DNA of 11,189 bases from Opitutales bacterium (GTDB lineage: Bacteria; Verrucomicrobiota; Verrucomicrobiia; Opitutales; Oceanipulchritudinaceae): positions 1-11,189 of the forward strand of contig SKLD01000346.1 of assembly GCA_007123395.1 (NCBI GenBank), in the 5' to 3' direction. Every line of letters begins with the position of its first letter. Position 1 is the stretch's first letter. The position numbers were made by a program, and so were the translations under genes. Below the pieces are notes generated by a model, which saw only the letters and a program-made list of their open reading frames with translations, ran no database searches and had not been told where the DNA came from. Of the stretch, positions 5,841 through 11,189 are shown piece by piece.

Positions 5841-5860
5841 GTCCGCCGCATGCTGCGGAC
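5841..5860. promoter_or_regulatory. Near-perfect 20-bp palindrome, possible operator
   Basis: The arms GTCCGC (5841-5846) and GCGGAC (5855-5860) flank a GCATGC core (5848-5853). Only the two bases between arms and core break the symmetry. It lies about 140 bases upstream of the membrane protein start, and would suit a dimeric regulator or an RNA hairpin. Confidence 0.4.
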
Positions 5861-5984
5861 AGGTTCCGAGGAGCGCAGCGAAGTCATATCGGAGATCATG
5901 TCCGCTCTCCGTTCGGTGCCGCCGGGAAGCGTCGGGCGGGCATGATCGTGCGAAGTAGCGGAGAACGGCCCCCGGCTCCGGCGT

Positions 5985-6008
5985 GGTGCGGACACAAGGT
6001 CTCGCACC
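5985..6008 (-). terminator. Strong hairpin just after phoU, probable end of the pst transcript
   Basis: GGTGCG (5985-5990) pairs with CGCACC (6003-6008), and GAC/GTC extend the stem to 9 bp with one bulge and a 5-nt loop. It begins 14 bases after the phoU stop. No T-run follows, so it may protect the 3' end or need Rho rather than act as an intrinsic terminator. Confidence 0.45.
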
Positions 6009-6022
6009 TACTTTGGCGGCGC

Positions 6023-6697
6023 TTATTGCTTGGAGCGCTTGGTGCGGTCGGTGTGGCGGATGTCTTCGCCTTCGACGAGGTAGATGGTTTCGACGGCGAT
6101 GTTGGTGGCGTGGTCGCCGATGCGCTCGAGGGATTTGGAGATGAATATGAGTTCGATGTAGGCGGGGGCCTTCTCCGGCTCGGCGCTGATACGCGCGATG
6201 TAGTCACCGTAGCTGGCGCGATGGATTTCATCGATTTCCTTGTCGCCGCGCGGGATGGCGGCGGCGCGCTCGGCGTCGCCCTGGACAAGGCAGTCGATGG
6301 AATCGCGGATGAGGCCGAGGGCGGGCTCGCCGATACGCCGGATTTCGGAGACGTCGACGACCGCATCTTGCCTGCACATGCGCAGGACGCGCTTGGCGAT
6401 GCTCGAGGCTTCGTCACCGATGCGCTCCAGCTCGTGGCTGGCCTTGAGGGCGACGGTAACGAGGCGCATGTCGCCGGCGACGGGCGCGCGCAAGCTGATG
6501 TAGCGGTTGGCGGCGGCATCGATCTCGACTTCGAGCTTGTCGAGGATGTCGTCGTCTTCGCGCACGCGGCGCGCGGCGTCGGCGTCAAGGTCGTAGAGCG
6601 AGCGCAGGGCGTTTTCCACCGCGGTGGCGGCGAGTTCGGCCATGCGGACAATCTTTGTGCGCAGTTCGTCGAGTTCGGATTGGAAGAAGCGGGCCAT
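6023..6697 (-). CDS. phoU: Phosphate signalling complex accessory protein PhoU
   Basis: A 224-residue cytoplasmic protein. Family knowledge: PhoU couples the Pst transporter to the PhoR sensor kinase, keeps the Pho regulon off when phosphate is plentiful and restrains excessive uptake. The sequence shows the two-repeat, all-helical PhoU fold, with one metal-binding E-x-x-x-D motif in each half: SHELERIGDEASSIAKR (Glu91, Asp95) and SKSLERIGDHATNIAVE (Glu191, Asp195). The N-terminus, FFQSELDELRTKIVRMAELA, is typical. Length matches the family (about 215-240). It is the last gene of the pst operon, 194 bases after pstB, a wider gap than usual. The start at 6697 has no Shine-Dalgarno sequence; the preceding bases are a CCACCACCACC run. 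Confidence 0.96.
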   Translation of the reverse strand: MARFFQSELDELRTKIVRMAELAATAVENALRSLYDLDADAARRVREDDDILDKLEVEIDAAANRYISLRAPVAGDMRLVTVALKASHELERIGDEASSIAKRVLRMCRQDAVVDVSEIRRIGEPALGLIRDSIDCLVQGDAERAAAIPRGDKEIDEIHRASYGDYIARISAEPEKAPAYIELIFISKSLERIGDHATNIAVETIYLVEGEDIRHTDRTKRSKQ

Positions 6698-6800
6698 GGA
6701 TGGTGGTGGTGGAATTGATGCGGTTATGGAGTTTAGGAGTGCAGGGGTGCAGGAGTTGTGGGGTGCGCGGTTCTGATGGTTCAGGAGTGGCGGATTGGAG

Positions 6801-6820
6801 GGCGCGCCTCCGTGCGCGCC
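6801..6820. repeat. Perfect 7-bp hairpin between pstB and phoU
   Basis: GGCGCGC (6801-6807) and GCGCGCC (6814-6820) with a 6-nt loop, all G and C in the stem. It lies inside the 194-base pstB-phoU gap and is not followed by a T-run. It may be an mRNA processing or stabilising structure that sets different levels of PstB and PhoU. Confidence 0.5.
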
Positions 6821-6891
6821 GTTGGTTGCGAGGGTGGGAATTTCTGATCTCTGTCTTCTGACCTCCGGTCTCCGAATTCCAGCCTCCGTCC

Positions 6892-7722
6892 TCAGCCGAA
6901 GCGGCCGGAGACGTAGGCCTCGGTTTGCGGGTTTTTCGGGTTCATGAAGATGTCTTCGGTGCGGTCGTATTCAATGAGCTTGCCGAGATAAAAGAAGGCG
7001 GTGCGGTCGGAGACGCGCGCGGCCTGCTGCATGTTGTGGGTGACGATGACGATGGTGTATTCTTTCTTCAGCTCGTGGATGAGGTCCTCGATCTTGCCGG
7101 TGGCGATGGGGTCGAGGGCGGAGCAGGGCTCATCCATGAGGAGAATTTCGGGACGGTTGGCGATGGCGCGGGCGATACACAGGCGCTGCATCTGACCCCC
7201 GGAAAGGCCGAAGGCGCTTTCTTTGAGGCGATCCTTCACCTCGTCCCAGAGGGCGGCGCCACGCAGACTGCGCTCCACGACTTCGTCGAGTTCGGAGCGC
7301 TTGTTGCGGCCGGCGACGCGCAGGCTGTAGACGATGTTTTCGTAGATCGACTTGGGAAAGGGGTTCGACTTTTGGAAGACCATGCCGATGCGCTTGCGCA
7401 GCGAGATGACTTCGAGGTGCGGATCGAAGATGCTGTGCCCGTCGATGGTGATGTCGCCCTCGTGGCGGATGCCGTCGATGAGGTCGTTCATGCGGTTGAT
7501 GTTGCGCAGGAGCGTCGACTTGCCGCACCCGGACGGCCCGATGAAGGCGGTGACCTTCTGCCTCGGAATGTCGAGGTTGAGATCGAAGAGCACCTGGACG
7601 GTGCTGTCGTAGAAGAAGTTGAAGTCCTTCACCTTGATGAAGTCGGGCTGCGGGCTTTCCGTTTCCGGGCCGTCCGCGCCCTCGCCGGGCTTGAAGGCTT
7701 TTTGCTGGAAGGTGTGGGTCAT
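6892..7722 (-). CDS. pstB: Phosphate ABC transporter ATP-binding protein PstB
   Basis: A 276-residue ATPase that binds the cytoplasmic face of PstC/PstA and powers phosphate import. All ABC motifs are intact: Walker A GPSGCGKST (62-70), Q-loop Gln117 in MVFQKSNPFPKSIYENI, signature LSGGQMQR (173-180), Walker B ILLMDEP (193-199), D-loop SALDP (201-205) and switch His229 in VTHNMQQA. NPFPKSIYENI and MDEPCSALDP are characteristic of PstB rather than other ABC ATPases. An N-terminal extension of about 27 residues, rich in Gly, Pro and Glu, precedes the core that starts at FIKVKDFNFFYDS; E. coli PstB is 257 residues. It lies 40 bases after pstA and is surely in the same transcript. No good Shine-Dalgarno sequence precedes the start. 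Confidence 0.98.
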   Translation of the reverse strand: MTHTFQQKAFKPGEGADGPETESPQPDFIKVKDFNFFYDSTVQVLFDLNLDIPRQKVTAFIGPSGCGKSTLLRNINRMNDLIDGIRHEGDITIDGHSIFDPHLEVISLRKRIGMVFQKSNPFPKSIYENIVYSLRVAGRNKRSELDEVVERSLRGAALWDEVKDRLKESAFGLSGGQMQRLCIARAIANRPEILLMDEPCSALDPIATGKIEDLIHELKKEYTIVIVTHNMQQAARVSDRTAFFYLGKLIEYDRTEDIFMNPKNPQTEAYVSGRFG

Positions 7723-7762
7723 GGTCAGTTCGGTCGGCGGGTTCTCGATGTTACAGGATGCC

Positions 7763-9484
7763 TTAAAACGCCGAGGACATGAGTTTTTTGCGAAGGTGGT
7801 TGCGGATCAGGATGGCGCCGAGGTTGAGAACGACGACCAACAGGATGAGAACGAGAGTGGACGCGAAGACGAGCGGCTTGGTGGCCTCGGTGTCGGGCGA
7901 TTGCAGCGCCACGATGTAGATGTGGAAGCCGAGGTGCATGAATTTCCGGTCGAGGTGGATGAAGGGGAACATGCCGTCGATGGGCAGGCTGGGCGCGAGC
8001 GCCATGACGCCGACGAGGAGCAGCGGCGCAACCTCGCCGGCGCCGCGCGCCATGGCGAGAATGAGACCGGTGAGAATGCCCGGACTCGAGGCCGGAAGGA
8101 CGAGCCGCTGGATGGTCTGCCACTTGGAAGCCCCGCAGGCGAGGGAGCCCTCGCGCACCCCGCGCGAGACGGCGGCGAGCGCCTCCTCTGTTGCCACGAT
8201 GACGACCGGGACAGTCATGAGCGCGAGCGTGAGGGAGGCCCACAGGATGCCGCCTGTGCCGAAGACGGGGGTATTGATCGCGACCATGCGCGGATAAAAC
8301 ACTTGGTCGATAACCGCCCCCACCTCGTGAATGAAAAACCCGAGCCCGAAGACCCCGAAAACGATGGCGGGCACCCCCGCGAGGTTGTTGATGGAGATGC
8401 GCACGGCGCTCACAAGCGGCCCCTGCTTGGCGTATTCGCGCAGGTAGACGGCGGCGAGGACACCGAAGGGCGTCACCGCGAGGCTCATGAGCACCGTCAT
8501 GACAAACGTGCCGAAGAGTGCCGGGAAGATACCGCCCTCCGTGTTGGCCTCGCGCGGGTAGTCGGTAAGGAATTCCCAGATCTTGAAAAAGAACCATCCC
8601 GCCCGCTGAAAGAGGTTCATCTGGTTGGGCAGATGGAAATTGACGATGTCGCCGAGCGGTTGGACACGCTCAATGCCCCCCACCAGCTCGAAGGCAAGGC
8701 TGTGCTCGCGCTGCTGCGCGCGCAGGATCTGGCTGCGCAGCTCAAGGGGCTGCAGTTCCTCGCGCAGTTCATCGACGCGCGCGAGCCGGCGCTCGAGTTC
8801 CGCTTCTTGGGCTGGCGTGCGTTCGTCAAGGGAGCGCAGGTAGCGGATTTCGAGATCCTCGCGGTTGATGCGCGTGTTGATGCGCCCCATTTGGCGGCGC
8901 TCGATACTCTGGATGGTGGAGCGTCGTTCACGCACTTCGTTCACCTTCCGCCGCAGAGTGCGGTCGAACTCCGGATCGTCCGCCGGGATCGTCTCGCCCG
9001 TGCCCAAGCGCAGTTCCAGCGGGCGGGCAATGGCGTCACCCCACTCCATCCGCTCAAGGACCATGAGTTCCTCCGGGTGGGTGACGCGCTCAATGTCACC
9101 CATATTGAGAAAGGCGAAATTCTGCGTCGCGAAGACATCGCGGTTGCCCGTGTAGACCATCATCTCCCGCATGTAGTCGGGGTCTTCGCGGGCGAGGTCG
9201 ACGAGGTCGATGTCGTCGGGGCTGAGGTTTCCGACGGTGAGGGAGCGGCGCATCGTCACAATCCCGAACAGCTCGCGCTCGCCTCGGAACTCCGTGCGCC
9301 CGTCCTCGGCCAACTCGATCTGGGCGATGCGCTTGGGCCAAAAATAGTTGAGCCCGTTCCAAACGATGACCCCGAGCAGGAAGAGGATCATGAAGAGCCC
9401 CATGGCGAGCCCCACGCCTGTCACCCAGACCCAGATCTCCCCGACGGGTTTGATGTTCTTTCCAAAAGCTGTTTTCGCTTTCAT
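7763..9484 (-). CDS. pstA: Phosphate ABC transporter permease PstA, long form with coiled-coil insert
   Basis: One of the two channel subunits of the Pst phosphate importer, in the inner membrane. It has 573 residues against about 296 in E. coli. Order: membrane helix at about 17-43; a polar region from about 44 to 315 holding a probable coiled coil at about 172-262 (VNEVRERRSTIQSIERRQ, then EAELERRLARVDELREEL); then the permease domain, about 316-563. The coupling loop that contacts PstB is GSLACGASKWQTIQRLVLPASSPGI (446-470). After it comes ARGAGEVAPLLL with Arg480 and Glu484, at the place where E. coli PstA needs a conserved arginine. Long PstA proteins of this kind, with an N-terminal DUF3333-like region, are known from Pseudomonas and relatives. 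The frame is open to 9559, which would overlap pstC by 34 bases. I prefer the ATG at 9484, just before the positively charged lead of helix 1. Confidence 0.95.
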   Translation of the reverse strand: MKAKTAFGKNIKPVGEIWVWVTGVGLAMGLFMILFLLGVIVWNGLNYFWPKRIAQIELAEDGRTEFRGERELFGIVTMRRSLTVGNLSPDDIDLVDLAREDPDYMREMMVYTGNRDVFATQNFAFLNMGDIERVTHPEELMVLERMEWGDAIARPLELRLGTGETIPADDPEFDRTLRRKVNEVRERRSTIQSIERRQMGRINTRINREDLEIRYLRSLDERTPAQEAELERRLARVDELREELQPLELRSQILRAQQREHSLAFELVGGIERVQPLGDIVNFHLPNQMNLFQRAGWFFFKIWEFLTDYPREANTEGGIFPALFGTFVMTVLMSLAVTPFGVLAAVYLREYAKQGPLVSAVRISINNLAGVPAIVFGVFGLGFFIHEVGAVIDQVFYPRMVAINTPVFGTGGILWASLTLALMTVPVVIVATEEALAAVSRGVREGSLACGASKWQTIQRLVLPASSPGILTGLILAMARGAGEVAPLLLVGVMALAPSLPIDGMFPFIHLDRKFMHLGFHIYIVALQSPDTEATKPLVFASTLVLILLVVVLNLGAILIRNHLRKKLMSSAF

Positions 9485-9525
9485 TGCCGTGCTTGCGGTG
9501 GTGATTTGGCGTACGGGCGCGTCCG

Positions 9526-11189
9526 TTACTCGACGGCGCGGTAGCGCTTGCGGAGCCACTGCCGCAGCAGCTCCGCGATGGTGTTGAGCGTGAAGGTGAA
9601 GACGAAGAGGATGAAGGCGCAGAGGAAGAGCGTGCGGTAGAGGGTGCCGTCCTGCTCCGCCTCCGAGATCTCCACCGCGATGTTGGCCGAGAGCGTGCGC
9701 ATGCCGGTGAAGGGATTGAAGTCCTGCACAACGGAATTACCCGTCGCCATGACCATGATCATCGTCTCGCCGATAGCGCGCCCGAACCCGATCATGAGTG
9801 CGGAGAAGATGCCCGCCGCCGCCGTGGGGAGGACGATGCGGATAGCCGTCTGCCAGCGGCTCGCACCGAGGGCGAGCGAACCCGAGCGGAAGGAATTGGG
9901 TACGTTGCTGAGCGAATCCTCGGAAATCGTGAAGATGATGGGGATGACGGCAAAGCCCATGGCGAAGCCGACGACGAGCGCGTTGCGTGTTTCGAAGTCC
10001 CAGCCGAGCGCCTGCACGACCCACATGCGGAAGGAGCCGACATCGCGGTCCAGCACCTCGTCGTATTGCACGAAGAGCCAGTTTTCCACGACTTGGCCGA
10101 ACTGCCAGCCGAGCCATGCAACGAGCATGGCGGGGAAGAAAACCACGACAAACTCCAGCCCCGAAGGCACGGAAAGGCGGATCGAGTTGGGAAGCTGGCT
10201 CCACACGAAGCCCATGATCAGAGCGCCGACAAAAACGCCGACACACGCCAGCATGACCGACGGCACGGCGTTACTGATCAACGGCGAAAGCCACATCCCC
10301 GCGAAGAAGCCGAGAATCACCGACGGCAGCGAAGCCATGATCTCCATCGTCGGCTTGACGACTTTCTTGAGGCTCGGGCGCAGAAATTGGGAAACATAAA
10401 GGGCGGAGAGCAGGGCGATGGGTATGGCGATAAACATCGCGTAGATCGTCCCCTTCATCGTGCCGATGATAAGCGGCACCATCGACAGCTTGCGCTCAAA
10501 GTCGGCCCCGCCGTCGGACTGCCAGTCCCAGATGCGTCCGGGCCGGCCCTCATATTGGATACGTGCGAAGTAGGCCTTCATCCCCGCGATGGGGTGCTCG
10601 TCCACCATGTCCTTCACGTGGAGGTTGTTCGTCGGGTCGAGAAAGAGCAGCGCGTTGTAGCGGGGCGCGATGAGAGCCTGGCGCGGCACAAAGCCGAGGT
10701 TGTCCTCCCAGCGGCGCGCCATCGTTGTCATGAGCGTGAGGCGCGCGTGATCGCCGGTGGTGGTGAGGAAGGTCTTATTGCGGCGACTGGCGGAAAAGCC
10801 TTCGAGCCCGCCGGGAAGCGGGTCGAACACCTTGCTCGGGATGAAGCGCCGCCCCGAGACTTCTTCGATGAAGGCAAGGTTCCATGCCACGTGGGCGCCC
10901 GCTTGGTTGAAAAAGAGGATTGTCTGGTCGCCGAGCACATACTCCATGCGCGCGAAGAGCGGACCGGCGGGATTATCCTCCATCGGCGTGAAGGTCTGCA
11001 CGTGTTCGGTTTCGCCGTTCGCGCGGATGCGGAAATAGTCGACACGACCGTCATCGTAGGCCACGACAGCGGCGTCCGCCGTGTCGGGAATCAAAAGCTG
11101 CACGGGATGGCCCGTGAGTTTTGGCGTGAGGTCGACTTGCACACCGACTTCCAGCGGTCCGACCCCGAAGGGCGTGCGGCGCTGCGTGA
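9526..11189 (-). CDS. pstC: Phosphate ABC transporter permease PstC, long form, N-terminus beyond the window
   Basis: The partner channel subunit of PstA. The frame is open to the right edge, so the start and first membrane helix are missing; 553 residues are visible, already far longer than E. coli PstC (319 in full). Visible residues 1 to about 200 are soluble and rich in beta-prone segments such as AAVVAYDDGRVDYFRIRANG and NALLFLDPTNNLHV, suggesting a repeat beta fold outside the cytoplasm. The permease domain runs from about 235 (MVPLIIGTMKGTIYAMFIAI) to 545 and includes EIMASLPSVILGFFAGMWLSPLI. Its coupling loop is GSLALGASRWQTAIRIVLPTAAAGI (436-460), then GRAIGETM with the Arg and Glu conserved in PstC. 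A second polar stretch at about 360-400 interrupts the helices. Long PstC of this type is known in gammaproteobacteria. It leads the visible operon; pstS and the Pho-box promoter should lie further right. Confidence 0.95.
   Translation of the reverse strand, partial: TQRRTPFGVGPLEVGVQVDLTPKLTGHPVQLLIPDTADAAVVAYDDGRVDYFRIRANGETEHVQTFTPMEDNPAGPLFARMEYVLGDQTILFFNQAGAHVAWNLAFIEEVSGRRFIPSKVFDPLPGGLEGFSASRRNKTFLTTTGDHARLTLMTTMARRWEDNLGFVPRQALIAPRYNALLFLDPTNNLHVKDMVDEHPIAGMKAYFARIQYEGRPGRIWDWQSDGGADFERKLSMVPLIIGTMKGTIYAMFIAIPIALLSALYVSQFLRPSLKKVVKPTMEIMASLPSVILGFFAGMWLSPLISNAVPSVMLACVGVFVGALIMGFVWSQLPNSIRLSVPSGLEFVVVFFPAMLVAWLGWQFGQVVENWLFVQYDEVLDRDVGSFRMWVVQALGWDFETRNALVVGFAMGFAVIPIIFTISEDSLSNVPNSFRSGSLALGASRWQTAIRIVLPTAAAGIFSALMIGFGRAIGETMIMVMATGNSVVQDFNPFTGMRTLSANIAVEISEAEQDGTLYRTLFLCAFILFVFTFTLNTIAELLRQWLRKRYRAVE

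Larger units (their letters stand above)
5699..6022. other. Spacer between phoU and the membrane protein gene
   Basis: About 320 bases without a gene. It holds the hairpin at 5985-6008 next to the phoU stop and the near-palindrome at 5841-5860. The open frames crossing it are Arg/Ser/Pro-rich extensions of neighbours and lack ribosome sites. A promoter for the membrane protein gene is expected here, but I see no clear -35/-10 pair. Confidence 0.5.

Noticed and set aside
5699..6007. 103-residue N-terminal extension of the six-helix membrane protein
   Set aside because: It is Arg/Ser-rich and crosses palindromic spacer, while the ATG at 5698 has an AAGGAG site.
5942..6718. 258-residue plus-strand frame antisense to phoU
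   Set aside because: PhoU has both metal motifs intact on the other strand; this frame shows only shadow composition.
6925..7782. 285-residue plus-strand frame antisense to pstB
   Set aside because: It is the exact complement of a fully conserved ABC ATPase gene and is Val/Asp/Gly/Glu-rich, as expected for an antisense shadow in GC-rich DNA.
7619..9544. 641-residue open frame on the plus strand, antisense to pstA and the start of pstB
   Set aside because: Composition is extreme (Asp, Glu, His, Arg), no family is recognisable and there is no ribosome site. It is the mirror frame of the strongly coding, GC-biased pstA.

Overview
The window looks like ordinary chromosome from a GC-rich Gram-negative bacterium. 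Several traits together hint at Verrucomicrobiota (Opitutae-like): a secG gene, a LolA-like outer-membrane protein gene, a Lys/Ala-rich histone-H1-like DNA-binding protein, a REP-associated transposase remnant and enlarged Pst permeases. This assignment is an inference; no rRNA or marker phylogeny is available in the window. Apart from the transposase remnant at the left edge, every gene I accept lies on the minus strand, so the text reads 'upstream' as higher coordinates.

Layout, left to right. 1-378 (+): the C-terminal end of an IS200-like / REP-associated tyrosine transposase, cut by the window edge and probably decayed. 380-413: a hairpin with a T-run that serves as the icd terminator. 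446-1690 (-): icd, NADP-dependent isocitrate dehydrogenase of the TCA cycle. 1970-2659 (-): a protein with two ribbon-helix-helix-like domains fused to a Lys/Ala-rich histone-H1-like tail. An internal ATG with its own Shine-Dalgarno sequence sits exactly at the start of the tail. 2660-3249: about 590 bases with no convincing gene. 3250-4110 (-): an exported LolA-like protein. 4153-4412: a spacer with a perfect 16-bp palindrome and several hairpins. 4413-4805 (-): secG. 4943-5698 (-): a six-helix membrane protein of unknown function. 5699-6022: a spacer with a strong hairpin after phoU and a near-palindrome. 6023-11189 (-): the phosphate operon pstC-pstA-pstB-phoU, with pstC running off the right edge and pstS presumably further upstream.

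The best-supported system is the high-affinity phosphate uptake machine. PstC and PstA form the channel, PstB drives it with ATP, and PhoU links transport to signalling through a PhoR/PhoB-type two-component pair that is not in the window. PstC and PstA are both much larger than the compact E. coli type: PstC carries a large soluble region before its permease domain, and PstA carries a roughly 270-residue insert with a coiled coil after its first membrane helix.

I found no convincing undescribed multi-gene system. The most unusual object is the histone-like gene at 1970-2659, with its domain fusion and possible second translation start. The non-coding palindromes at 4231-4246, 5841-5860, 5985-6008 and 6801-6820 are the next most interesting signals.
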